Assembly (NCBI GenBank): GCA_037127915.1
Contig: JBAXXL010000021.1
Location: forward strand, 1 to 64,000
DNA: 64,000 bases
Source: JBAXXL01 sp037127915
Lineage (GTDB): Bacteria; Bacteroidota; Ignavibacteria; Kapaibacteriales; UBA2268
Reading direction: 5' to 3'
Part shown: positions 51,302 to 60,466 of the stretch, piece by piece
Position numbering within the stretch: position 1 is the first letter of the stretch
Layout of the letters: every line of letters begins with the position of its first letter
Position numbers and translations under genes: made by a program
The notes under the pieces: model-generated
The model's input: the letters and a program-made list of their open reading frames with translations, nothing else
The model's database searches: none
What the model was told of the DNA's origin: nothing

Positions 51302-52744
51302 TTAAATATTTCTTTTAAATAATGCTAAAAAATAGCCATCTGTGCCATGAATTTCTGGAGAGAGTGTAAAACTATTCATATTTTTTTCCAAATTTTGTAT
51401 ATTGATATTGTGTTCTTTGAATTTTCTTAATAATGGATGCGGTCTGAAATCCGGATGATGTCTTAGGAATTCTTCTGCAACAGCTTGGTTTTCAATTGGC
51501 ATAATTGTGCAGGTAGCATATAGTAATAATCCACCTGGTTTGACAAATTGGCTGAAGTATTTTAAAACTTTCAACTCTGTTGCGGCAAATCTATTGAAAT
51601 CTTTTAAAGTTAGAGAATATTTCTTTTGCGGTTTCCGACGAAATGTTCCAAGCCCTGAACAAGGTGCATCAACTAAGACGTAGTCGAAAGAAGATTGATA
51701 TATTTTGGGTTTCTTTTCATACGGCTCGATAGTTAGCAATCTGATGTTAGTTGATTTAGCTTTCAAAGCTCTTGGTCTGATTTTGTAAAGTTTATCGCGT
51801 TGAATATCTACAGCGGTAATACGAGATGTATTATGAGTTAAATCAGCTAGATGTAATGTTTTTCCCCCTGCGCCGGCGCAAGCGTCTAATATAACGCTTT
51901 GCGGTTTTGGTGAAAGTGCATAAGAAATCAGTTGGCTACCTTCGTCTTGGATTTCGACAGTTCCATTTTGATATATTTCTAAAATGTTTAGATTAATTCT
52001 ATTTTTGATCGCAATAGCGGCAGGCGAAACCTTACACTTTTCAAATTCTATATTATTGCTCGTTAGATAATCGATAACTTTTTGCATATTCCGCTCCGGA
52101 TTATTAACACGGATAATCATATCGGCCGAATTTGTAGAAGAATCTGCAAGAGCTATTAAATTTTCATAAGAACGAGGCTCAAATTTATTAGAATGTAGGT
52201 ATGCTAAAATCTGTTTCGAGAATGAATATTTCAATGAAATGTTGTCAATCAGTTGTTCAGATTCCGACATATCTGAATTAAATATGCCTTCAATTTCATT
52301 TTCCAGATGTGTTAGTACAAAAGGTGTTAAATTAATTCCACAGTATTCATCAAATATGGTCTTAACTGCTTCAATAATTGTATAATCTCTAAAATATTTA
52401 TTGGATAGCGTTGAGAAATTGTTTAAATTTGTATTGCTTGCATTGTACTTTATTAGAAAAAAGCAAGTGGTATTGACTTTCAGAATTAATTGATGTGAGG
52501 TGTCAAGACAAAGATCATAATCGCGGGTAAGAAAGCGATTTAATGAATCGGAAATATGATCGATAAAAATTTTATTTCTATAGTAATTAAATACTATTTC
52601 TGAAATGATTTTTCGTTCATTGCTACCGATAAAAGAATTTTTTCTAAAAAATATATTTATAAAAACATCACAATCGGTGTTATTTTCATCAACTGAGCTA
52701 ATAATTTCCGACGAAATGTTTAGAATTTTTTGAAACTTTTTCAT
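51302..52744 (-). CDS. rsmB: 16S rRNA cytosine-C5 methyltransferase (RsmB/Sun/NSUN family)
   Basis: 480 residues. An N-terminal NusB-like helical domain (about 1-140) precedes the methyltransferase: LDACAGAGGKTLHLADL (motif I, about 287), FDYVLVDAPCSGLGTFRRKP (motif IV with Cys, about 355) and LLYATCTIMPIENQAV (motif VI with the nucleophilic Cys, about 408). The two conserved cysteines are as in RsmB/RsmF enzymes. It methylates m5C in 16S rRNA using SAM. Best matched to RsmB because of the NusB domain. It stands alone on the minus strand. Confidence 0.85.
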   Translation of the reverse strand: MKKFQKILNISSEIISSVDENNTDCDVFINIFFRKNSFIGSNERKIISEIVFNYYRNKIFIDHISDSLNRFLTRDYDLCLDTSHQLILKVNTTCFFLIKYNASNTNLNNFSTLSNKYFRDYTIIEAVKTIFDEYCGINLTPFVLTHLENEIEGIFNSDMSESEQLIDNISLKYSFSKQILAYLHSNKFEPRSYENLIALADSSTNSADMIIRVNNPERNMQKVIDYLTSNNIEFEKCKVSPAAIAIKNRINLNILEIYQNGTVEIQDEGSQLISYALSPKPQSVILDACAGAGGKTLHLADLTHNTSRITAVDIQRDKLYKIRPRALKAKSTNIRLLTIEPYEKKPKIYQSSFDYVLVDAPCSGLGTFRRKPQKKYSLTLKDFNRFAATELKVLKYFSQFVKPGGLLLYATCTIMPIENQAVAEEFLRHHPDFRPHPLLRKFKEHNINIQNLEKNMNSFTLSPEIHGTDGYFLALFKRNI

Positions 52745-53071
52745 TTATGTGTACCATTCGTTAAATATTTGTAAAATTATGTAGTTCAAAATTATACATA
52801 AAATACAACAAAAAAAAATGGTATAAAGATTTATAATAATTAACAAATTTATTGGATTATTTTTTGAGTTTATTTGGAATTTAACATTATTATGATTAAT
52901 TTAGTTTATTGACAGTATACACTTTGCTTAATAGAAGCAAGAGTATGTTTTGTACTGATATATGGCACAGTATTTGCATGTATTTAATTAATGATAATAT
53001 ATATGATTGAAATTATGATGAAAAAAGACTATTTAATATTTAATATAAACAACACTAACAGGAGTTTTGTA
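52745..53071. other. AT-rich divergent spacer, no gene seen
   Basis: This spacer separates the divergent rsmB and small T9SS genes. It has no convincing ORF, hairpin or full promoter match; an in-frame extension of the downstream ORF to 52991 lacks a signal peptide and is not adopted. Confidence 0.4.
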
Positions 53072-53656
53072 ATGAACAGAGTATTGAAGTATTTCTTGGT
53101 ATTATGCTTCCTTATTCCTATTCTTGCTCTATCCAGCAATGCTGAAGAAGTATTACTGAAGCATGTAATAACTAATGGAAGTATGATCCGCTTATTCGAC
53201 GGTGCCAATAAAACGCAAATGTATGGCTCGTTCGGACAAGCCGCGGCCGGTAAAATAGTAATGGCTGGAACAAGCCAAACCGGAACAGCTTATATGGGAT
53301 GGTGGAGCAGAGCCCCATTGCCAACAGATGTGAAAGATAATAAATTAGCATCTTCAAATTTAACTAACTATCCAAACCCAACTGCAAACAACACAACGTT
53401 TGAATATGATTTACCGGGTTCAGCAGATGTTAGTTTAAAACTTTATGACGTTTCCGGTAAATTGATAAAAGTGCTTTATAGCGGTTATCAATCAGCTGGC
53501 AAACAGTCAGTTAACTATGACGTAACCGATTCAGACGGGTTGAGACTGCAAAGCGGTTCTTATATGTATGAATTGGTAGCTGTTCCTTATAACCTTGCAG
53601 GAGGCGGTGCTTTTGACCCGATACACCTTCGCAATATTATGATGGTTGTAAAATAA
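53072..53656 (+). CDS. Small secreted protein with FlgD-like T9SS sorting domain
   Basis: 194 residues from ATG 53072, with AGGAG eight bases upstream and a signal peptide ending SNA. A short region with the pattern YGSFGQAAAGKIVMAG..GWW resembles the G-Q-x-x-G...GFW motif found ahead of T9SS domains. The C-terminal 95 residues form a sorting domain of FlgD-Ig type: NYPNPTANNTTFEYDLP, VSLKLYDVSGKLIKVL, LQSGSYMYELVA. It lies 107 bases before the giant protein gene, suggesting a linked role on the cell surface. Confidence 0.8.
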   Translation: MNRVLKYFLVLCFLIPILALSSNAEEVLLKHVITNGSMIRLFDGANKTQMYGSFGQAAAGKIVMAGTSQTGTAYMGWWSRAPLPTDVKDNKLASSNLTNYPNPTANNTTFEYDLPGSADVSLKLYDVSGKLIKVLYSGYQSAGKQSVNYDVTDSDGLRLQSGSYMYELVAVPYNLAGGGAFDPIHLRNIMMVVK

Positions 53657-53763
53657 GAATGTATATATATAATGTGTAGTATATATTCTAAACTTGTTCT
53701 TTTAGAAAAAAAACAGAATTTTTTTAAATTATAATAATTACTAATATTTTTAGGAGTATTTAA

Positions 53764-56700
53764 ATGAAGAAATCATTTCTTCTTGGTGTATTGCTAATTG
53801 CACTTTTAATAGTTCCGTTTGCTAACGCTGTTGCAGAAAACAACGTTCCAAGAACTATTAATTACACCGGTAATCTATTTGATTACGCTGGTCAACCTAT
53901 CAACAAGGCTGTTGACCTGAATGTCAAAATTTATAACAGTCAAACTGGTGGTTCTGCCTTATGGACAGAAGACCAGAGAAACGTTCAAGTTGAATATGGT
54001 TATTTCTCAATCAATCTTGGTACAGAATCACCATTAAACTTAGACTTTAAAACTCAGTATTGGGTAGAATTATCCGTAAATGGCAACTCTTATGCAAGAG
54101 TTCCATTCACATCAACTCCTTACACATTTCAATCAATGCGTTCATTCCGCGCTGATACAGCAAATGTTGCAAAGGCAGTTTTAGACAAATCTATCACAAT
54201 AGCTAGCTTGGCTGACGAAACACGCGTTGTTACTGGCGATGTAACAGGTACATATCCTGAATTATACATCAAAGACGGCGTTGTTGTTTCTAAAATTGGC
54301 AAAGGTCAAATCACTAATTATCACATTTCAGGAAGCGTTTCATTACCTCCAGCAGGTCCTGCAGGCGGAGCTTTAACAGGTCAATATCCTGATCCTAAAT
54401 TAGCTGAAAACGCAGTTGAAACATTTAACATTATGGATGGTTCAATTACTTATCCTAAATTTCAAAATGCTTACGGCCCAGAAGGCACTATCCTAGTATG
54501 GAATGGTACCGCTTGGGTTGAATCATCAGTACCAGAATGGCAAACTCCAGAAGTTGACGGCGTTATTGGTAATGAAGTAATGTGGGCTACAAATGGCTTA
54601 GAAATAATCACAGATACTGAAGGTCTTTTAGGCGTTGGTATTGTATACGGCGGAGTAACTAACGATATGTTAGCCGGCGATATTACTACTGATAAATTGT
54701 TTGGTGATATCACAATGGATAAATTTGCTAATGGCAATATGCCAGGTCAAGTTATGTGGTGGAATCAATTACAAAAAGAATGGCAATTAACTCCAAACGC
54801 TCCAAGAGAAGACTATGTAATGAAATGGGTATTTGATCACGAAGCTGGCCAAGCTCTTTTAGAATGGGCTCCAGACAATATGTCAATTCCTTTCTTATAT
54901 GATGGTCCAAGTATCAATCCAGAATCTCCAGAAAGCGCACCTTATTCAAGCACAATGTTCGAATTAGTTCTTGATGGCGCTCGTGCTGTTAGCAATAATA
55001 GCGTACACGGTATTGCTGTAACAATCAAGGATGATGAAGCTGGATCAGCAATGGTATTAAAAGGTTCAGGTATGAACAAAGGTAATATGATACCTGTTGC
55101 TGTTATTACAGCTAATCCTTACGTTGGAAGTGCTTCTTATGATAAAGGTATATTAAATGTATCCGCTTCTGTTGGTACTCTTGCAGATGCTACTAGCTTT
55201 GGCGAATTGATTAATCATACAGTAACTGGCACAAACCATGGTATTTCTTCAATGGGTGCTGGTATCTATAATACAGTTGGCATAAATGCTGTCAATGGTA
55301 CTATTTTTGGTTTAGACGCTACTGGTACATCAACTTCTGGTGATGCTACAGGTAAAGTTATAGGTGTTAACGGTATGGCAATGGGTACTGGTTCTGATAT
55401 CGCTGTTGGCGTAGCAGGTACCTCTATGAATGCAAAATACAACACTGGTTTATTTGGTGGTGTTAATACAGGTTCAACTCCTTGGACAACAATTAAAGCT
55501 AACTTACCTGCTTCAATTACTAACGTTGGTGCTGTTGCTTACGGTCCTGTAAGCTCAAACACATTAGCATTATATGCTTATGGCAACTCACAATTTGATG
55601 GTGATATCACTGTTAAAAATAACGCATTAGTTAACCAAAACTTGACAGTTCAAGGTATTGGTACATTTAATGGTACACTTAACACAAATGGAAATTTCCA
55701 ATTAGACGGTGTTCAGGGTCAATATAAAGAACTTATGATCGGTATGGGCAATGGCATAACTCCAACTTGGATTTCTGTTGCTAACTTAATGGAAGATTTG
55801 GTAGCTGGTGCCGGCTTAGTTAGTCCTAACTATGATGGTTCTGTTACAAGAACATTTGCAGTTGAATATGATGCTACATTGAAAATGGATGCTGCCGGCG
55901 ATGCTGGTAAAATCGGTTTAAATCTTGCTAATCCAAATACTTGGACAGCCTTACAAACATTTAATGCTCCTGGTGTTGATATTAATGCAGGTAACATTGA
56001 TGGTACAATAATTGGTGCTTCTGTTCCTACTGTTGGTACATTTACTAATCTATTTGCAACAAACGAAACAGTATCCGGTTTATTAACAGCCGCTACAGTT
56101 GACTTAAACGGTGGAAACATTGACAATACAGTAATCGGCATAGCAATTCCTGCCGCTGGTTATTTCACAGACGTTATTGCTGCTAATATTACAAGCAATA
56201 CATCTATTAATACTAATGGTACTTTCGCTTTAGACGGCGTTCAAGGTGCTACAAAACAATTAATGATTGGTCAAGGCAATGGCGTAACTCCTGTATGGAT
56301 TTCTGTTGCTAACTTGATGGAAGATTTAACAGACGGCGAAGGTATTGTTGACTTTACATATGATGGCTCAGCTACAATGAAAGTTAAAACTGACATTGAT
56401 GGTACAACATTAAAATATGATATATCCGGAGACGACGGTAAAGTTATTGTAAACCAAGCTTGGAATTTTGCTTGGACAGGAAATAACACTTGGGCTGGTA
56501 CTTCTATATTTAACAATTCATTAACAGCAACTAAAGCAGTTACCTTAGGTGATGGCGATGCTGATGATGTTATTATTAAAACTGCAGATTGGTCAGTCGA
56601 TATGGATGGCAATATTTTCACAAATGGTAAATTAGATGTTAACGGTGCAACCACTTTAAATAATACATTAACAGTTGCAGGAATTGCAAAATTCAATAAT

Positions 56701-58995
56701 GTAACAGAAAGTACTTCAATAACAACCGGTTCTGTCGTAGTAGCCGGCGGTGTTGGTATTGCTAAGAATGTAAATATTGGTGGTGCTTTAACAGTAGCTG
56801 GTAATACAGATCTTAACGATGAATTAGACGTAGCGAAAAAAGTTGATTTAGCCGCTCCTGGCTTAATGACAACTGTACGCGGTACATTTAATGTTGATGA
56901 AGCAGTTACCTTAGATGCTACATTAGCAGTTGCCGGTATTGCAAAATTCAACAATACAACAGAAAGCACAACAACTACAGATGGCGCAGTAATAGTAGCC
57001 GGTGGTGTTGGTATTGCTAAGAATGTAAATATTGGCGGTGCTTTAGCAGTTGCAGGTAATACAGACCTTAATGGCGAATTAGACGTAGCGAAAAAAGTTG
57101 ATTTAGCCGCTCCTGGCTTAATGACAACAGTACGCGGTACATTTAATGTTGACCAAGCAGTTACATTAGACGCTACATTAGATGTTGCCGGTATTGCAAA
57201 ATTCAACAATACAACAGAAAGCACAACAATAGCAAACGGCGCAGTAATAGTAGCCGGCGGTGTTGGTATTGCTAAGAATGTTAATATTGGCGGTGCTTTA
57301 GCAGTTGCCGGTAATACAGATTTACTCGGCATATTAAAAGTTACCGGTAATACAGATCTTAATGGCGAATTAGATGTAGCGAAAAAAGTTGATTTAGCCG
57401 CTCCTGGCTTAATGACTACAGTACGCGGTACATTAAATGTAGATGAAGATGCTACATTCGATGCTAACATCTATGCTCCAACAGGTACAATTGATGTATT
57501 AACATCAGACGATGTTACTGTTACAAACAGTTTGACATTAGAAGATGCCGCCGCATTGTTAGCTTCTAACGGTTCTGGTACTCCAACTCCAGGTAACATC
57601 GGTGATATATTTGTATCTCGCGGACCTGGCTTAAGCCCAGAATGGACAACCTCTATTCCATTGCTTGACGTTACTGATTTATCTACAGATCATTTTGTAG
57701 TTAATGATAACACAATGCCAGGTATGGAACCATACTTTGAAGTACCTTATCTTGGTACAAGAAAAGCAGTATTTGGTGCTCCTGGTTCAGGTCAAGGCGT
57801 TGATGTAACAATTTACGGAAAATTAACTACTGATAACTTAGAAGTTATTAATGAAATACCTTACTTAGATGTTACTGACTTATACGTTGGTGCTGATCTT
57901 AATGTAGCCGGTAATATTAATATGCTAACTGGTATGTTTACTGGTGGTGATGCTAAATTAAATAATTTAAAAGTTAATGATATAGATGCTCTTAATATTA
58001 AAGTACAAACATTAGAAGTAACTTTACAAGCAAAACTAACAGACATCGAAGTTCACGGTTTAGCTAAATTCTATGATGGTATGAGCGTTACTGGTGGTAA
58101 TCTAACAGTTTCCGCAGGTAATAACATTATTGCTGGAAATGATTTAGAAGTTCACCATGCAATTAACAACCCAACAACTTCAGGTGCAATTCAATTACCA
58201 GTTTTAATTAACGACCCACAAGGTTTGCAAGTAACTGGTGATCTTTTAGTTGGCGGTTTATTTACAGTTGGTTTGGTTGACATCAACGGCGGAACAATTG
58301 ATAACACAGTTATCGGTGCTACAACTCCTGCTAATGGTACATTTACAAACTTAACAAGTACTGTTTCTATGAACACAACTGGAACATTCAAATTAGACGG
58401 TATCGAAGGTACTGCAGGTCAATTAATGATTGGTGCTGGTGCTGGTAATACTCCTACTTGGTCTACGGTTTCAAGTTTAATGGCTGACCTTACAGCTGGT
58501 GCTGGTTTGGTTGGAACAACTTATGATGGTTCTGCCGCTTCAACATTTGCAGTTGATTATGATGCTACTTTGAAGATGGACGTTGCCGGTGATGCTGGTA
58601 AATTAGGTCTTAATCTAGGTACTGCAAACAGCTGGACAGGTATACAACAATTCTCAACTGTTGATATCAACGGTGGAAATATCGATGGTACAGTTATTGG
58701 TAATGTAACTGCTTCTACAGGTAAATTTACTACAGTAACTTCTAATCATCTAGTTCTTAGTACTCAAGCTATAGCAGCAAAAGCTGATTTCCTTACAGCT
58801 ACAGCAGCTATACTTCTTTATTCCGATACTCAGAACATTGCTTTAAGTTCTGAATTACCTACACGCACAAGTGGTGAAGTGATATATATTATCAATAAAT
58901 CAGCTGGTGCCCGTACTATTATGGGAACTTCTGTTCCTATCAATCAAATGATTACTTTGGTTTATGTTGGTACTGATTGGTACGCTATTCCATAA
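53764..58995 (+). CDS. Giant repetitive tail-fibre-like exported protein
   Basis: 1743 residues with a signal peptide (about 1-22). The N-terminal ~120 residues (TINYTGNLFDYAGQPINKAV..) are the anchor domain common to surface proteins of this group. The rest is low-complexity beta-rich sequence rich in Gly/Thr/Asn/Asp with fibre-type motifs: VDINGGTIDNTVIGATTPANG, GNIDGTVIGNVTASTGKFTT, FKLDGIEGTAGQLMIGAG. Three 85-residue repeats lie at about 975-1230. There is no T9SS sorting domain; the end (INQMITLVYVGTDWYAIP) recalls phage tail-fibre ends. Few Cys, very acidic. Likely a fibrous adhesin; origin may be phage-related. Confidence 0.75.
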   Translation: MKKSFLLGVLLIALLIVPFANAVAENNVPRTINYTGNLFDYAGQPINKAVDLNVKIYNSQTGGSALWTEDQRNVQVEYGYFSINLGTESPLNLDFKTQYWVELSVNGNSYARVPFTSTPYTFQSMRSFRADTANVAKAVLDKSITIASLADETRVVTGDVTGTYPELYIKDGVVVSKIGKGQITNYHISGSVSLPPAGPAGGALTGQYPDPKLAENAVETFNIMDGSITYPKFQNAYGPEGTILVWNGTAWVESSVPEWQTPEVDGVIGNEVMWATNGLEIITDTEGLLGVGIVYGGVTNDMLAGDITTDKLFGDITMDKFANGNMPGQVMWWNQLQKEWQLTPNAPREDYVMKWVFDHEAGQALLEWAPDNMSIPFLYDGPSINPESPESAPYSSTMFELVLDGARAVSNNSVHGIAVTIKDDEAGSAMVLKGSGMNKGNMIPVAVITANPYVGSASYDKGILNVSASVGTLADATSFGELINHTVTGTNHGISSMGAGIYNTVGINAVNGTIFGLDATGTSTSGDATGKVIGVNGMAMGTGSDIAVGVAGTSMNAKYNTGLFGGVNTGSTPWTTIKANLPASITNVGAVAYGPVSSNTLALYAYGNSQFDGDITVKNNALVNQNLTVQGIGTFNGTLNTNGNFQLDGVQGQYKELMIGMGNGITPTWISVANLMEDLVAGAGLVSPNYDGSVTRTFAVEYDATLKMDAAGDAGKIGLNLANPNTWTALQTFNAPGVDINAGNIDGTIIGASVPTVGTFTNLFATNETVSGLLTAATVDLNGGNIDNTVIGIAIPAAGYFTDVIAANITSNTSINTNGTFALDGVQGATKQLMIGQGNGVTPVWISVANLMEDLTDGEGIVDFTYDGSATMKVKTDIDGTTLKYDISGDDGKVIVNQAWNFAWTGNNTWAGTSIFNNSLTATKAVTLGDGDADDVIIKTADWSVDMDGNIFTNGKLDVNGATTLNNTLTVAGIAKFNNVTESTSITTGSVVVAGGVGIAKNVNIGGALTVAGNTDLNDELDVAKKVDLAAPGLMTTVRGTFNVDEAVTLDATLAVAGIAKFNNTTESTTTTDGAVIVAGGVGIAKNVNIGGALAVAGNTDLNGELDVAKKVDLAAPGLMTTVRGTFNVDQAVTLDATLDVAGIAKFNNTTESTTIANGAVIVAGGVGIAKNVNIGGALAVAGNTDLLGILKVTGNTDLNGELDVAKKVDLAAPGLMTTVRGTLNVDEDATFDANIYAPTGTIDVLTSDDVTVTNSLTLEDAAALLASNGSGTPTPGNIGDIFVSRGPGLSPEWTTSIPLLDVTDLSTDHFVVNDNTMPGMEPYFEVPYLGTRKAVFGAPGSGQGVDVTIYGKLTTDNLEVINEIPYLDVTDLYVGADLNVAGNINMLTGMFTGGDAKLNNLKVNDIDALNIKVQTLEVTLQAKLTDIEVHGLAKFYDGMSVTGGNLTVSAGNNIIAGNDLEVHHAINNPTTSGAIQLPVLINDPQGLQVTGDLLVGGLFTVGLVDINGGTIDNTVIGATTPANGTFTNLTSTVSMNTTGTFKLDGIEGTAGQLMIGAGAGNTPTWSTVSSLMADLTAGAGLVGTTYDGSAASTFAVDYDATLKMDVAGDAGKLGLNLGTANSWTGIQQFSTVDINGGNIDGTVIGNVTASTGKFTTVTSNHLVLSTQAIAAKADFLTATAAILLYSDTQNIALSSELPTRTSGEVIYIINKSAGARTIMGTSVPINQMITLVYVGTDWYAIP
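56686..57450 (+). repeat. Three 255-base coding repeats in the giant protein
   Basis: The word GCAAAATTCAA recurs at 56686, 56941 and 57196, a strict 255-base (85-codon) period. Units share IAKFNNTTEST, VAGGVGIAKNVNIGGAL and VAKKVDLAAPGLMTTVRGT. The last unit carries an extra short internal repeat (GNTDLLGILKVTGNTDLNG). High nucleotide identity suggests recent duplication or gene conversion. Confidence 0.9.
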
Positions 58996-59013
58996 TCTTC
59001 ATTGATTATTAAT

Positions 59014-59047
59014 TATAAACTCAGGGTGTAAAAACCCTGAGTTTATA
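59014..59047 (+). terminator. Terminator-like perfect hairpin after the giant gene
   Basis: Thirteen-base perfect arms (59014-59026 and 59035-59047) with ACTCAGGG/CCCTGAGT at the core. A near-identical stem core terminates the next gene at 61849-61876. Confidence 0.75.
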
Positions 59048-59139
59048 TATTTTAAAAAAAATAAAAATTATAATCTTAAGCATTTAAAACAAAGAGTTTT
59101 TAAGATTAAAATTCAAGTCACAAAGTTATTTGTAAAATT

Positions 59140-59233
59140 CCTACCTTAAGAATTAAGATTCTAAGTTTTAAAGATAGAAATTAAGTCATAAAAAAGACTT
59201 TATATATTGTAAAACTTAACAGAGGGTAACACC
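59140..59233 (+). promoter_or_regulatory. Duplicated 94-base leader, copy 1
   Basis: The 94 bases before ATG 59234 are nearly the same as the 94 bases before the broken ATG at 61996 (CCTACCTTAAGAA.., TCTAAGTTTT, AGATAGAAATTA, TTGTAAAACTTAACAG shared). It holds a small stem AAGTC/GACTT and the RBS GAGGG. Probably promoter and 5' UTR. Confidence 0.75.
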
Positions 59234-60307
59234 ATGTTTAAAAAAATTCTTATTCTTATAGTATTGACTGTTTTGACAGTAACAAGCTCATTAGCTATGG
59301 AACCGGTTAGAATAGCTGGTCAGGCTTCGTCAGATCAGGTCAAGAACGGCGCATTTGGACTAACACTTAGAGTCTATGATGCGGCAAATGATCAGATTGG
59401 CGCAGATGTCAATTGTGGTTCGATTGACTTTGACGATATGGGTGTATTTTCGTTTGTTTGGAACTCATCGATAACATACAACCCACTTTATACCATCAAA
59501 ATTTCACTTGCAACAAACGGCCTCGTTATATTCGAAAGTCGTTTAGACAAATTAGTAATTGCACAAACACAGTTTGGAGCTTATATTGCCCCTATTGAAA
59601 CAGATGGTACCCCAACAGCAGGCCTTGTTTTGGTATCAAATGGAAGAACTTCTGATTGGTCAGCAATAACTCCTGCCATGTTACCATTTATGGATCTTCA
59701 AACAGCCTATAACAATTCATTAAATAGCGCGCCTTATGTCTCACCTGGGGGTGTTAATTTCGGTAATGGTAAAATTATAGATGTTACCGGTAACAAAATT
59801 AAGATAGTTCGTGAACGCACTGCAGGCGGAAACATTGGTTCTGTTTTAAATGCAGTCGTTGACAATCCTGAAGATGGCTATAGCTCTATAGCCGCTAGTA
59901 TTCAAGGAATTAATTACGCAGATGCTTCATTTACAGATGCCCTAGGTTCTGAATATTCAGCAATTGAAGGTAAATTAGATGACGGCATAGGTAAATGGTT
60001 TGGTTTAATTGGAGCGGCTGTTAATATGGATGGTGCACTTCCTACTCCAGCAATTTTAAAAGCTGGTGTTATTGGTGTTACTCCCTCATCTACAATTGCA
60101 GGTGCTTTAGGTGTTACTTACGGTGGCCTTGATTACGCCGGTTTTTTTGTTGGTAATGTTAATGTTAGTGCTGGTGTAAATGCTCTAACATATAATGGTT
60201 TTACATTGCCTGCAGGTAATGCTCCACTAGCTGGTGATATATTAGCATCTACTGGAACCAATAAGATATTAACTTGGGTTACTCCAGGTGGCGGTGGCGG
60301 TGGTTGA
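59234..60307 (+). CDS. Adhesin-like protein, N-terminal part, ends at in-frame TGA
   Basis: 357 residues. Signal peptide about 1-20, then the anchor domain EPVRIAGQASSDQVKNGAFG, which is shared with the gene copy at 61996 and resembles the N-terminal domain of the giant protein. A middle region without clear family (160-330) follows, ending in a Gly run. The TGA at 60305-60307 sits inside a Gly-rich hinge; the same frame continues downstream without any shift, so the protein is probably the first part of a split gene that ends at 61765. GAGGG RBS is present. Confidence 0.7.
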   Translation: MFKKILILIVLTVLTVTSSLAMEPVRIAGQASSDQVKNGAFGLTLRVYDAANDQIGADVNCGSIDFDDMGVFSFVWNSSITYNPLYTIKISLATNGLVIFESRLDKLVIAQTQFGAYIAPIETDGTPTAGLVLVSNGRTSDWSAITPAMLPFMDLQTAYNNSLNSAPYVSPGGVNFGNGKIIDVTGNKIKIVRERTAGGNIGSVLNAVVDNPEDGYSSIAASIQGINYADASFTDALGSEYSAIEGKLDDGIGKWFGLIGAAVNMDGALPTPAILKAGVIGVTPSSTIAGALGVTYGGLDYAGFFVGNVNVSAGVNALTYNGFTLPAGNAPLAGDILASTGTNKILTWVTPGGGGGG

Positions 60308-60466
60308 ACTGTTACATCAGTTAGTGTCGTAACAGCAAACGGTGTATCCGGTACAGTTGCTACAGCAACTACTACACCCGCTATAACATTAGTTCTTGGA
60401 AATATTGTCCCTACATCTGTTAACGGTTATATATTACCTCCTGTTGATGGAACCGGTGGTCAAGTA

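Noticed and set aside
56271..57470. A 399-codon open frame on the minus strand inside the giant protein gene
   Set aside because: It is the antisense shadow of low-complexity Gly/Thr/Ala-rich repeats; its sequence is repetitive, without RBS, and the plus frame has a signal peptide and domain similarity.
60305..60307. TGA recoded as Gly or Trp
   Set aside because: TGA ends other genes (for example 32338-32340 and the adenosyltransferase gene) and prfB is autoregulated at TGA, so a genome-wide code change is not supported.
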